Of a stretch of DNA of 64,000 nucleotides, positions 53,257-64,000 are shown piece by piece. Source of the DNA: Gari tellinella (lineage: Eukaryota; Mollusca; Bivalvia; Cardiida; Psammobiidae); the NCBI GenBank assembly GCA_922989275.2, contig OV277858.1:99310794-99374793 (forward strand), read 5' to 3'. The notes beneath the pieces are model-generated. The model saw only the letters and a list, made by a program, of their open reading frames with translations. It ran no database searches and was not told the DNA's origin. Every line of letters begins with the position of its first letter. Positions within the stretch are counted from its first letter, which is position 1. Made by a program: the position numbers and the translations under genes.

Positions 53257-53499
53257 TTTACCCATTACTCCATAAATAGGCATTTTGATACCTCTAAGTA
53301 TTCTTACATAAAGAAAAGTTGTCCTTTGCTAGGATGTGGAAATAAATCATGAACAGTATTTTTAGCATTTTTCCAGATTGAACATTACAGCAGGTTGAAA
53401 CTTAAGCAAAATGCTCCTTTAAGAGCATTTTGCTTTTTTTCAACCTGCTTTAAGTGATAATTTTCAAAACTAAAAACAGGTTATGGGATAAAGGGTTAA
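53257..53499. mobile_element. Family-A MITE
   Basis: TTTACCCATTACTCCATA to GGGATAAAGGGTTAA. Core AACTTAAGCAAAATGCTCC. Confidence 0.7.
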
Positions 53500-53577
53500 C
53501 CCATTACCCCATAGCCTATGATGTGATCACCTCAATGCCATTATCTTGCCACCACAAATATGGGTCTCCTGTCTATG

Positions 53578-53763
53578 CAGGGCTGTCGAAGTTGATCGTC
53601 AAAAATCCTAAGATTTTCCCATTTTCATTTTTTCAAGCGCAATTACTTAAAGCAGGTTGAAAGTAAAGCAGAATGAGCTTTACTTTTGGCCTGCTTTAAG
53701 CTACCATCTGCTTTGATAAATATTCCAAGATTTCGGAAAATTCCAGAGATAATGGCAGCCCTT
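53578..53763. mobile_element. Family-F MITE carrying the family-A core
   Basis: CAGGGCTGTCGAAGTTGA to AATGGCAGCCCTT. The middle AAGCAGGTTGAAAGTAAAGC palindrome is the family-A core. Confidence 0.7.
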
Positions 53764-53907
53764 TTTACCGGTATGTTAAACCTTTTCTGCCATAGTCATA
53801 AGTGCATATCACTAATATCCAACTATCTAAAACCATTACACTTTAGATACACATTTTTACACCTAACTCATTTCTCCACTGGAAAAAAAAATCAGTTTAT
53901 TCAGTAA

Positions 53908-54203
53908 TTAACCCATTACCCCATATACCGTTTCTAGTTTTGAAGACAAGTGACTCCTTAACTTTCAGAATGCTTTTAGCCACTATCTGCTAATTTATTC
54001 CTCCACTGAAGAAAATAGTTTCAATTTATACAATCATAAATAAGTGTTATGAGAAAAATATTCAATATTTTAGCAGGTTATAGCTTAAAGCAGATGAAAG
54101 TAAAGCAGAATGTGCCTGAAGGCACATTCTGCTTTACTTTCAACTTGCTTTAAGTGGTCATTTACTTTAAATTCTAGAATCAAACTATGGGGTAATGGGT
54201 TTA
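53908..54203. mobile_element. Family-A MITE with extra half
   Basis: TTAACCCATTACCCCATA to GGGGTAATGGGTTTA. A shortened first core is followed by a complete second one. Confidence 0.65.
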
Positions 54204-54204
54204 G

Positions 54205-54420
54205 GCAGGTGGCTGTTTAAAGCAAGGTGAAATTAAAACAAAAAGCTCCTAAAGAAGCTTTCTGTTTTACTTTCCCCTTGCTTTAAGCTGCCGTCTGTCT
54301 ATCATATGATCAATAAGTCTTCACTTTAATGGTCATTGTAGAGTTTTTTCTGTATATGTGTTTGAAATGTTTGTCTCGAACAATTCTTATGTTTAATAAC
54401 ATAGAATTATGTAGAATGTT
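54205..54420. repeat. P-type core repeat
   Basis: GCAGGTGGCTGTTTAAAGC, AAAAAGCTCCTAAAGAAGC, inverse, then ATATGATCAATAAGTCTTC; homologous to 26780-27010. Confidence 0.5.
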
Positions 54421-54502
54421 TTGCTAGAATCAAAGTTAAATTCACAATACAGGTGTCAATATTATATAACAGGAAAAAATATATCTTATATGAATTGTTT
54501 TT

Positions 54503-55637
54503 TAGCTCACCTGGCACGAAGTGCCAAGGTGAGCTATTGTGATCGCAATGTGTCCGTCGTCGTCGTCGTCTGTCGTCAAACTTTTTCTTCAAAGATCTTC
54601 TTCTCCGAAACCACTGGGCCAATTTCATCAAAACTTCATAGGATTGTACCTTGTAGGGTACTCTCTCAGATTTCTTCAAATTTAGGTCATCCAATTGAAA
54701 TTGTGGTTGCCATGGCAACCAATTGAAAAAACTTTAAAAATCTTCTTGTCAAAAACTACAGGTCCGAATTGAAAATAATTTTACCCAAATGTGCCATTAG
54801 TGACCCTCTATCAGATTCATAAAGTAAGTTTCCTATCTTTAAAAACATGGCTGCTAGTGGGTTGGGCAGATTTTCCTTATATGGCTATATAGTGAAAACT
54901 TTAAAAATCTTCTTGTCAAAAACTACTGGTCTGATTTGAAAGTAATTTCATACAAATGATCCATGGGTGACCCTCTACCAGATTTCTTAAAATTATTTTG
55001 ATATCTAAAAAAAACATGGCCGCCAGTGGGTGGGGCACGTTTTCCTTATGTTGCTGTATAGTAAAAACTTTAAAAATGATCTCCTCTGAAACTACTGGTC
55101 CAAACTGAAAATAATGTCACACAAATGATCAATTGATGACCCTCTACCAGATTTCTTAAAATCATTTTGTTATCTTAAAAAACATGGCCGCCAGTGGGTG
55201 GGGCACCTTTTCCTTGTGTTACAGTATAGTAAAAACTTTAAAAATGTTCTTTTCTGAAACTACTGGTTAAAATTGAAAATAACTTTACACAAATGGTCAA
55301 TTGATGACCCTCTACCAGATTTCTTAAAATCATTTTGTTATCTTAAAAAACATGGCCGCTAGTGGGTGAGGCAAGTTTTCCTTATATTTCTGTATAGAAC
55401 AACTTTAAAAATCTTTTTTCCCTGAAACTATTTGTCTGATTTAAGAATGATTTTACACAAATAATGATTCATGGGTGACCCTTTGCCAGTTTTCTTTAAA
55501 TAATATTCCTAGCTCAAACAACATGGCTACCAGTGGGTGGGGGTGAATAAGTGAAAACTAAATCATTATTGGTCCATTACCATTACCGTAATCATGGGTA
55601 CCAGGTGAGCGATTTAGGGCCGCATGCGGCTCTTGTT
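54503..55637 (+). mobile_element. H2 element, about five ~170-bp monomers
   Basis: Head TAGCTCACCTGGCACGAAGT, GCCAAGGTGAGCT. Monomers share ACATGGCCGCCAGTGGGTGG and GACCCTCTACCAGATTTCTT. The tail is GGTGAGCGATTTAGGGCCGC, ATGCGGCTCTTGT. Confidence 0.75.
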
Positions 55638-56037
55638 TATTGTTGGAAAAGTTTAGTTTAGACTGTTATATAATTTCAGAATAAGTAGTTTAATCAGGGA
55701 TAGTTTGTAGGTCAAACCCATATTTGTTTCCTGTTTTATATTTGTTTTTGTTATATAATATACATAAATCAGGAACATTCCGATGAATCATATCAGAAAC
55801 ATGTTGACTTCTTTTGTAAAAATATATATGTATACGTGACAGGAAACAAAAATTATGTTTTGTTAGGGAAGAGAAGAATATAGTTGAAAGGTATACTTGA
55901 AGTATTTGAGCAGGTATAGGGTTTTAGTCAAACTTACCCATATTTCAATATTTAAATGGTGCAACCAGTAGCCACATCTTTACATTGACATATGGGTATG
56001 TTAGACGTTAGGTAAGCTAAAAACTGGTACATTCGAC
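55638..56037. other. Intergenic, no recognised gene
   Basis: 55660-55750 parallels 32640-32880. No ORF or hairpin is supported. Confidence 0.35.
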
Positions 56038-56283
56038 TTAACCGATTACCCCATAAATACGCCTTTGTACGCCTTTTATTTATTCCAATGAATAAAATAG
56101 TTCCAATTTATACAGCCAAGAATATGAACTAAAAGAAATATTTCTATATTCTAGCAGATTGTAGCTTAAAGCAGGTTTGAAGTAAAGCAGAATGTGCCTT
56201 AATGCACATTCTGCTTTACTTTCAACCTGCTTTAAGTGGTCAACTATTTTCAAAACTAGCAAAAGGCTATGGGTTAGGGTTAA
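56038..56283. mobile_element. Family-A MITE
   Basis: TTAACCGATTACCCCATA to GGGTTAGGGTTAA, with core GAAGTAAAGCAGAATGTGCC. Confidence 0.75.
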
Positions 56284-56390
56284 GCCAACTAACTTGATGG
56301 ATTAAATTTCAACTAAGGAAAGACTGGTTATTGAAATATGGGTTTGAGTTATTAAGGTTTGACTTTACTCACAGTATCTGTATCTCTGAT

Positions 56391-56632
56391 TTAACTCTTC
56401 AAACACTAGTAGCTCTTGTGGGTTATTAGGTTCCCTTGTGGATCTTTTAGGTTACCAAAACATGCACCAGTCTACTTTGAATTCTGGGTAGTTTAATGAA
56501 TACTGCTCTAAATGAGTAAACAGTGTAGACTCAGATCAGAGGGCTCCTATAGGAGCCCTCTGATCTGGATCTACACTGTTTTCAAATTAATTGTATATAT
56601 ATTAAACAGGTCCGTGGTGTTGAAAGAGTTAA
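56391..56632. mobile_element. Family-B relative, full length
   Basis: TTAACTCTTCAAACAC to GTGTTGAAAGAGTTAA, 242 bp. Core AGGGCTCCTATAGGAGCCCT with CAGTGTAGACTCAGATCAG arms. Confidence 0.75.
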
Positions 56633-57235
56633 GTTGCTTTTATTTTAGCAACTTTTAGGTTTATGTTTTATTCTTAACAAGATATTTAGAAAATAATAAT
56701 TGCCTTATATGACACTTATAACAGGCACTAGCTATGAATAGGATAGCCTACAATGGTTTGGTTGCAGTCTCATAACATAGAAGTGTATTGCTATGCATAT
56801 CTCCTCACAATATATTAAGATTTTAAACAGATATTATCTACTTTTCCTGTATTTATGTTTCAGTGACTGTAATTTTTTTTCAAAATTATAAGAATTTTGA
56901 ATGCCATTTTCTGAAATTCATGCATGTATGAATGCTGGCCAAATCATGGAAAATTCAATATAGAAAATATTCTAGATTATTGTATATGTGTATGAACCTG
57001 TCATCATTTATACATGCATGAATGTAAGAAGAATGTCATTCAATCCAAAAATAAATTCACTATATACAATCCAACACCAAAACACATGATTCCCTTTGCA
57101 AGGAGTTTCGATCCAGCTGATAATTATGCCAAACAAGTTCATGTCTCACTAGGATCCAAACTAATTGAATACTTTTTTAAAAGAAATTCTAAAAAAATAT
57201 TTTTTAACTCTTAGTATACTAGGGTCGGAACCATG
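56633..57235. other. Intergenic AT-rich DNA
   Basis: No credible gene or repeat ends. The small ORFs have no family features. Confidence 0.35.
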
Positions 57236-57486
57236 TTAACCCTTTCCCACATAGAAGCGCCTTTTAGCACATTGAATTTATTCATCCACTAAAGAAAATA
57301 GTTCCAATATTTACAGCCATGAAAACGAATAATAAGAATTATTTTGTAAATCCTAGAGATGATATCTTAAAGCAGGTTGAAAGTAAAGCAGAATGTGCCT
57401 TAAGGCACATTCTGCTTTACTTTCAGCCTGCTTTAAGTGGTCACTTGTCTTCAAAACTAGAAACAGGCTATGGGGTAAAGGGTTAA
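57236..57486. mobile_element. Family-A MITE, intact
   Basis: TTAACCCTTTCCCACATA to GGGGTAAAGGGTTAA, 251 bp. Perfect AAAGCAGAATGTGCC centre. Confidence 0.8.
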
Positions 57487-57489
57487 CCT

Positions 57490-57570
57490 TTGCAAACAAT
57501 TTGGATCCTGGTGAGACTCCGTGTAACCCAGCATCTCATCAGGATCTAATTTTGTTGGCACTCTGACTGT
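57490..57570. repeat. Family-D palindrome, worn
   Basis: GCAAACAATTTGGATCCTGG, then CATCTCATCAGGATCTAAT. Confidence 0.5.
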
Positions 57571-57918
57571 GTTTTGAAATTAATATTTTTCTAAAATCTA
57601 TTTTTAGGACAATAACAGACGACAATTGTTCAAGATCAGAAAATTACTTTAAAAGTGTTCAGAGAGTTTATTAGGATAGAATAAGTCAGAAATAGTAGAT
57701 CTGCATATATTTTTATGAAAATTATGTTTTTATTCTGTTTTATATAATATTCATAATGAACAATTGATATCATATGATTTATATACTTGATGAATATTAT
57801 ATTATTTTTGGAATAAAATGTGAACCAGTTTACCTTTTCTTGTTATTATCAATGTTATAATGTAAATGAATAAAACCCTTAAAGGTACAGACCCAAACCT
57901 AGTTTTAAATCATGAAAT

Positions 57919-58172
57919 TTGACCCATTACCCCATAGCATGATTCTAGTTTTGAAGACAGGTGACCACTTAAAGCAGGGTGAAAGTAAAATAAATTGTGC
58001 CATAAGGCACATTCTGTTTTACTTTCACCATGCTTTAAGCTTCCATCTGCTAGAATATAGAAAATATTTCTTAATATTGTAAATATTCATTACTGTATAA
58101 ATTAGAAATTTCTTCTTTAGTGAAGGAATAAAACAAAGGCATAAAAGGTGTATTTATGGGATAAAAGGTTAA
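57919..58172. mobile_element. Family-A MITE
   Basis: TTGACCCATTACCCCATA to GGGATAAAAGGTTAA, 254 bp. Confidence 0.75.
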
Positions 58173-58281
58173 TAGCTAATTTTAAAACAAAGAGGTAAGG
58201 TGCTTGATGGAGTGTACTAAAAATTTACATTTTCCTCTTTCTCAATCTGTCTCAAACAAGGAACCCCAATGATGTGACTCT

Positions 58282-58610
58282 TTGAACCCATTACACCATA
58301 GCCTGTTTCTAGGTTTGAAGATAGGCCACTTAAGGCGTATTCTGCTTTACTTTCAGCCTACTTTAAGCTACCACCATTAGGGTATAGAAAATATTTCTTA
58401 TAGGTTGGTGGTTCTGTCGTGTTGTTTATTTGTGTCTGAAACGGTGCATAAAGGCCTTCTGGGGTCTTCCTCCACCTGTAATTAGCTGGACGTGGCAATA
58501 TAACTGAAATACTGTTAAAAGCGATATAAAATCATCACAAATCAAATTCTTAGAGTACATATTGATTCAGTTGAGAGATTTTAAGGCATATTTATGAGGT
58601 AATGGGTTAA
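58282..58610. mobile_element. Family-A MITE split by a SINE-tail-like insert
   Basis: TTGAACCCATTACACCATAG at the left and GAGGTAATGGGTTAA at the right. 58405-58570 does not belong to family A and contains CTTCCTCCACCTGTAATTAG, reminiscent of mollusc SINE 3' regions. Confidence 0.5.
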
Positions 58611-58624
58611 AAATACTGTATATT

Positions 58625-58765
58625 GTTAAACACTCTCCTCCATTGCTTGTTTTCAGTATTGAAGACAGATTATTGCATAAAGCAGGTTGAAAGGAGCATT
58701 CTACTTTACTTTCAGCCTGCTTTTATGCCATCAAATGCTTGGATAAAGGACATATTTCTTGTTGG
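58625..58765. repeat. Partial family-A MITE
   Basis: Left arm and core (GCAGGTTGAAAGGAGCATTC) followed directly by an H3 head. Confidence 0.5.
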
Positions 58766-59340
58766 GGAGGCGTATAGTAATTGTCCTGTCCGTTCCTGCA
58801 TCCTTCCGTCCGAAACAGGTTCACTAGATTTTCCCATTTCGTCTATTACCTGTACGACTTAATCAAATGCTATGATACTTATACAGTTGTTGCCTTGGAC
58901 CTTACCCAATATCACCCAACCTTGACCTAATTTGGACTATGAGTACTGTAAATTGGCCATTTCTTGGTTAACTAAATTTTACCTAGTGTCAACACCGCTT
59001 ACTTTGTTGCTTGGATACTTATACAGTTGTTGCCTTGGACCATTCCCACTATACGAATATTACCCAACCTTGATTTTGACCTTGATCTAATTTTGACTTA
59101 GAATATTTTAAATTGGCTAATTCAAGGTTAACTAGATTTTACCTTTTCATCTTGCGTCAACGCTACCGACTACAATGCTTTGATACATATACAGTGGTTG
59201 TCTTGGACCAATACCAATTCACCCATATTATCCAACCTCAATTAAACTCTGACCTTTACCTAATTTTGACTTAAAAAAGATTCAGTATTTATGTCAAGGA
59301 TGCCATAAGCGTTAACTGAATGTGCAGTCTTGTTCTAACA
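58766..59340 (+). mobile_element. H3 element, three monomers, decayed ends
   Basis: GGGGAGGCGTATAGTAATTG, GTCCTGTCCGTT. Three copies of TATACAGTTGTTGCCTTGGA-like units. Tail GGATGCCATAAGCG. Confidence 0.6.
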
Positions 59341-61458
59341 TGAATTTATGGCACATTCGTAATCATTATTGAACACATAAAAAGAAGTAATGCCTGGTCA
59401 GGCAATATTGCTTACAAACCAGTGTGATAATAGTGGAAATAAATCAAGTTTTATTCGAGTTTGTTTACATATGAATTACCTTGACTAAGTGACCCTTTCA
59501 ATAGGCTCATTAGCATATCCTATACACACAAGTGGATGACGTTATAGCTATTTGCGGTTGGAATTAAAGCTTTCTAAATCAAAGAGAGACAACTCCTCAA
59601 TAGATCTATAAAAACGCCTATTTGACGAGCCATTGTGAAAAAGGGAAGTTTTTGGTCAAATTTAGATTTTGGTGTTTTCTAATGCAGCAGTGTACTTGAA
59701 AACGCTGAGGAAAAAATTTCACTGTCGCTGCTTTATTTTTTACATTTTTTCTAATGATATAATCCTACCACTGTTCGTACAAAAATTACATTTATTATAT
59801 CGCGTTATTATATACCTATTTATGATTTAGCCTGTTTACCTGTGTTTTCGCCACCCTTAGCTATATTTTTCGCGCATGCGCTTTCTGATGTAACATTTCT
59901 TACTTTTTCACGGATCTAATTCTGGACTGAACTTTCAATAACACGAATATATACAAATAAAACTTGTGAAATAAACACAAATGTAAATTACTGTACCGTT
60001 TTTGAACGAGGTCATTGCTGGATCACCGGGATGCTTTCTTGTCAATTCGCCACCTCTGATTGGTCGTTCGATAATTAGGTCAATGTAGGCTCTGGCAATA
60101 TGTTATAGTTTGTTTCATGAAATTTGAACATTGTTTAATGATTTTGAAATATTTAATTTTTTAAAAGTAAATAATATCTTTTACAACTTTACAATAAAAA
60201 GTAACAACGGGCATATAGAGTTAAAATAATACCAACATGTCCTTTGATTTGAAACTTTTTATGAATTATTGTTATTTTACCTGCTTCTTTCGCATTTTCG
60301 GCGCTTGAAATCTTCCTTAGTGAAACTGTCCTAGTATACGGATATCCTCTGTAGTTTTCGGACATCCTCGGTAGCTTGCTTGTGACGGAATTCCAAGTTT
60401 TGCTTAGGTGGCGAATTGACAAGAAAGTGGCGAAATGACAAGAAGCAAGGATATAGAGATTTCTCATTTAGATGAATTAAAAATAAAATTGTATCACTCA
60501 AATGGGTTTTTATCTGTTTAAAAAAACTCGTACTGCGGACTCGTTTTTTAACCAGATAACAACCCATTCTCTTGATAAGTTTAGTTTAAGTTTATTCACA
60601 GTAGTTCCATTAGGCCTAAAGGCCCATGAGGAAAAATACACATACAAATATGCACATGACTGACAGTATGACATGACAAATTACAAAATACATACATATA
60701 TAACACAAGTGCGGAGAAGGTATTTAACAATGATTAATATAATTATTTTTTTGAGCAATTAGCAAAGATTCTTGTCAGCTGCACGTTTAAACAATACTGA
60801 CACTAATATTTCCTTTTGCTAGTAGCCTTAACATCAAGTTTGTAAATTTCGATTCTAAATATACTCAAGTATATTCAGTATTGCCGACCTCATAAATATA
60901 CATTATACTTATTCTATAAAATATAGTTATCTATATAAACCACTTAATCTTTAATGCTGAATGAAGGTAACGCAAAAAACTCAAACATTCGCTATCTGCG
61001 CCACCTTTGTCCCACACCAAGTTGACACCGCACCGTTATAAAACACAATTTCAAAATGCTGGTTATAAGTAATGGAGTAAAGTAAAAGGCTCTCATAGGA
61101 GTTTTCCTCATAACTTCCGTACCGCCTTTAGCTGGTTCTTTTTTTAACTGGCTTTACTTTTACCATAGACATATATTTTCTACAACTTACACATTTAACA
61201 TTTAAACAAAAATACACACATATTTAGTGAAACCATTATCACGCATTAAGCTGACATCACACCTTTTAAACTTCAACTGTTTAATGCTGTACAAAAGTAA
61301 TGCAGAAAGTTCCCATATTTTACATATCAATCCAAACTAATTGATTATACCAGAGACATCACATTAAACTTTGTTTTTATTTTTCAGACAGTTGTAACTA
61401 TCTATTCAAATATTGGGCTGACGTTTTTAAATTCACGTTTTTGCTAATTCTTTGTTTT
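59341..61458. other. Intergenic region, no gene recognised
   Basis: Contains a 22-bp perfect inverted repeat CTTTCTTGTCAATTCGCCAC(CT) at about 60032 with partner at about 60408-60429, bounding about 400 bp. 60570-60720 resembles a retroelement 3'UTR (TTTAGTTTAAGTTTATTCAC). No supported coding exon. Confidence 0.4.
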
Positions 61459-62752
61459 TAGCTCACCTGAGCCAAAGGCTCAAGGTGAGCTATTGGGATG
61501 GCCCTGTGTCCGTCGTCGTGCGTCGTCCGTCGTCGTTAACAATTGCTTCAAATGACATCTTCTCCTAAGCGGCTGAACAGATTTCAACCAAACTTTACAG
61601 GAATGTTCCTTGGGTCAAGCTCTTTCAAATTTGTTCAAAGAATTGAAAACAATATAGAACTCTGGTTGCTATGGCAACCAAAGTGAAAAAATAAGGAAAT
61701 CTTAAAAAATCTTCTTGTCTGAAACTACAAGGGCCAGAGCTTAGATATTTGGTACATAACATTATCTACAGGTCCTCTATAAAGTTTGTTCAAATTATGC
61801 CCCTGGGGTCAAAATTGGCCCCGCCCCGGGGGTCACAGTTTTACATAGAGTTATATAGTGAAAATTTCAAACGTCTTCTCCACTGAAACTAATATGGCCA
61901 GAGCTTTGATATTTGGCATGGTGACACTTCTAAATGTCCTTTACCTAGTTTGTTCAAATGGTTCTGGTCGGTTAAATATCTAGGTCATAATTCACATTCA
62001 AAATATGTATAGCAGACAGCAATTCAGCATTATAAGAGTTAGACCCTAGTCAAATTTCCTACTGGCAGAGTTACATAACTGAACTCAGGTCAGCTGGTCA
62101 GCTGATGAGGTTCACTGTAAACAGCAGCATATGGTGTCTGCTATAGTTTTATGCCCTGCAGTTGGGGGCATATTGTTTTTGTCTGTCTGCTTTTTTGTCT
62201 GTTTGTCCATTTGTTTTTCTGTCAGTCCACAACTTTAATCTTAGCCATAACTTTGTTAAAGTTAGAAACTTTATAACTTGGGTCATGTCCTACAAAAGTC
62301 AATGTCATTTTTTAGATATTTCCCAGTGTCATATTTTCTTGTCTTTGAGATAACTCCAGTTCTACTGATGTTAACCCATTACCCCATACATATGCCTTTT
62401 TACGCCTTTAATTTATTCCTCCTCTAAAGAAAATAATTTCACTTTATACAGTCATAAACATATAAGAAATAGTATCTATTTCTTAGTAGATGATAACTTA
62501 AAGCAGGTTGAAAGTAAAGCAGAGTGCGCAATAAATAATCATATGGAAATACATGTAGCTTGATAAGAAGAAGTGTCATGGATAAGGGCCATAACTCTGC
62601 CAACAATGTTTGTTTAAGTTATTCCAATTTGTCATGTTTTTTTTTGTCTGCAAGATAATTCCATTTACAGCTATATTAAAATGTTGTCTTGCCTATTAAG
62701 CTAAGGCACAATGACCTCAGGTGAGCGAATTAAGGGCCATGGCCCTCTTGTT
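61459..62752 (+). mobile_element. H2 element with nested fragments
   Basis: Head TAGCTCACCTGAGCCAAAGG, CTCAAGGTGAGCT; tail CAGGTGAGCGAATTAAGGGC, CATGGCCCTCTTGT. Inside are an H3-like head (TTATGCCCTGCAGTTGGGGG at 62149) and half a family-A MITE (62370-62530). Confidence 0.65.
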
Positions 62753-62759
62753 TAAAAGG

Positions 62760-62922
62760 GTTACCATGGTAACGGGATTGGGAAAATGACATAGGCTAGA
62801 TAATATTCCGAAGTTCTAACCGCTTGCGGAACCGCATCAAGTGTTGTGGTTTTGCCTAATTTCTTATAACCGGAAGTAAGAGGTAATCATATGACAATTC
62901 GCCGGAAGTGAAAACTTGCAAG
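62760..62922 (+). promoter_or_regulatory. Upstream region of the 62923 gene: X-box and two ETS sites
   Basis: GTTACCATGGTAAC at 62760-62773 is a perfect palindromic RFX-type X-box. CCGGAAGT occurs at 62870-62877 and 62902-62909. The block lies between the end of an H2-type repeat (about 62752) and the ATG, so it is the only unique sequence available as promoter. Confidence 0.5.
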
Positions 62923-63008
62923 ATGAAAACTTCGATATTCTGCATATTTTTGACGATTTTTGTGGTGCGAGGTGACAACACACCCGTGCTGATATGGTCT
63001 CCCAGTCG
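62923..63008 (+). CDS. ATP6AP1: Probable ATP6AP1 (V-ATPase accessory subunit S1) exon 1
   Basis: The ATG opens 28 codons plus two bases before a GTATGT donor at 63009. The peptide is a hydrophobic signal sequence (MKTSIFCIFLTIFVVRG) followed by DNTPVLIWSPSR. That resembles the mature N-terminus of the V-ATPase accessory subunit Ac45 (ATP6AP1), where a (V/L)L(V/L/I)WS motif follows the signal peptide. Ac45 is a type I membrane protein that helps V-ATPase assembly and trafficking. Only this exon is visible; 63009-64000 holds repeats. The gene start (signal peptide, good donor, CpG-containing ETS-rich upstream) is better supported than the family name. Confidence 0.55.
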
Positions 63009-63205
63009 GTATGTATTTTATTGATGTTTCTACCTCACTTCGTGGTCAATGGCTTAAAACAGTTCTATCTACATGGCTTATTCAGTCGACTCGGTATCTG
63101 AATCTCTTCATTCATGACATGAATCGGCATAAGTGTCCATGCAAATTAAAACTGTTATATTACTCAGAATTTTAACAACAATGAATATTGTTGTCAACAA
63201 TACGG

Positions 63206-63245
63206 GGTTGCGTGGCTAAGTGGTAGAGTGTCCACATGCAGTGCG
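63206..63245 (+). repeat. tRNA-like A-box fragment
   Basis: GTTGCGTGGCTAAGTGGTAG, AGTG resembles a tRNA D-arm, as in the other tRNA-like repeats. No B box follows. Confidence 0.4.
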
Positions 63246-63355
63246 GTAGGTGTCAAACCAAAGACTTTAACATCTACATCTTCTGCTTCTGCTTCTATAC
63301 AGTGCAGGGCCAGTTACGGCGTAATGCAACGGGTGGTGGTGTGCGACTTATAATA

Positions 63356-64000
63356 TTAGTCAAAATATTTAAAATGAAGGGCTGCCTTGAAGCCCTCTAG
63401 TGTTTTTGTGCTCACTATCTCACTGTCCAGATGGTTCCAGTCCACTGCTGTTTGGACAAAAAAGGAGTTTTTGAATTGGTCAGTTTTGCTTCCGCTATCT
63501 ACGTGAATGCCTTTGTCATGGTTAACAACATATCGGTCCACTATGTTCACCAATGGGTAGTCCCTGTTGACTCTAGCCTTGATGCGTCTCCTTCGTCGTG
63601 CTGGCACTATGTACTCCTCTGGTGGTATTGCTGGTACCATCCCCTCGATAATCTTGTACAGGAGAATCAACCTACTGGATCTTCTGCGATCTTGTAGTCG
63701 CGGTAAATCTAGGTCGTTTAGCATACGTGTGACACAACCTTCGTCTCTTCTTTTATAGTCATTTTTAATGAAGCGTGCACCCTGATTATTTACCCTTTCT
63801 ATCATTTCAATATCTTTCTTGTAGTATGGATCCCATATGACTGCGCCGTAGTCGGTCAAGGAGCGAGCGAGTGATATGTAAGCTAGTTTTCGACACTGTT
63901 CGGTGCAATTTCTTAGGTTGCGCCTAAGAAAAGCCATGGTAGAGTTTGCCTTTTTTGCCACTTTCGTAATGTGGGTTGACCATTCAAGGGATTCATGAAG
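63356..64000 (-). pseudogene. Non-LTR retrotransposon RT C-terminal part, running off the window
   Basis: The frame is open from the right edge (LHESLEWSTHITKVAKKANS) through MAFLRRNLRNCTEQCRKLAY, SLARSLTDYGAVIWDPYYK, IERVNNQGARFIKNDYKR, LQDRRRSSRLILLYKIIEG to FFVQTAVDWNHL and a stop. No frameshift is visible. It is the post-RT region of a CR1/Jockey-like element; whether the upstream RT is intact cannot be seen. It lies inside the presumed ATP6AP1 intron 1, antisense to the gene. Confidence 0.8.

Noticed and set aside
54407..54726. Overlapping ORFs of about 100 residues on both strands
   Set aside because: Both fall in an H2 element head (GTCGTCGTCGTC region) and are repeat translations.
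60189..60567. Minus-strand ORFs as a host gene
   Set aside because: They cross the inverted repeat at 60408-60430 and show no domain or splice support.

Overview
The window is nuclear DNA of an animal. Split genes with canonical GT/AG introns, AT-rich introns packed with short inverted-repeat transposons, tandem-repeat elements of a kind I associate with bivalves, and a BEL/Pao retrotransposon all suggest a mollusc, probably a bivalve. I cannot name the species.

Three host genes can be read. COG5 (Golgi tethering complex subunit 5) lies on the minus strand: five 5' coding exons at 19759-19723, 6577-6438, 5888-5831, 4269-4215 and 3213-3144, with the rest of the gene beyond the left edge. MGLL (monoglyceride lipase) lies on the plus strand and is complete: eight exons from 19880 to 48441, 290 residues, every junction in phase and the Ser-Asp-His triad intact. 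The two genes are head to head; their ATGs are 120 bp apart and must share a promoter, which holds an ETS-type site. A third gene starts at 62923 on the plus strand with a signal-peptide exon resembling ATP6AP1 (V-ATPase accessory subunit). Its upstream region has two CCGGAAGT sites and a perfect RFX-type X-box.

Nearly everything else is mobile DNA. 555-1521 is a decayed mariner element. 7021-15190 is a full-length BEL/Pao element in COG5 intron 1. It has 473-bp LTRs that read as identical, a 5-bp target duplication, a tRNA-Phe-like primer site, gag-pol split by a 98-bp tandem duplication, and an extra 3' ORF encoding two C2H2 zinc fingers. 18.0-19.2 kb, 21.5-25.5 kb and 63.4-64.0 kb hold 5'-truncated non-LTR retrotransposon pieces. 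About thirty copies of a roughly 250-bp TTAA-flanked palindromic MITE (family A here) fill the introns. Further MITE families are B (TTAA ends), C (TA, ACAGTGGAGAA ends), D (core only), E and F (CAGGG ends, often 6-bp duplications) and P (TA, ACAGTAAAACC ends). Elements with a hairpin at each end and arrays of about 160-bp or 180-bp monomers (H1, H2, H3) occupy 23.5-24.9, 27.4-32.6, 37.6-38.5, 41.9-44.8, 51.4-52.0, 54.5-55.6, 58.8-59.3 and 61.5-62.8 kb.

The most notable signals are the zinc-finger ORF in the env position of the retrotransposon; the recurrence of a few palindromic core modules inside MITEs with unrelated ends; an exact family-A-into-family-A insertion at the TTAA in the palindrome centre; and MITEs sitting 8-38 bp inside several MGLL introns.
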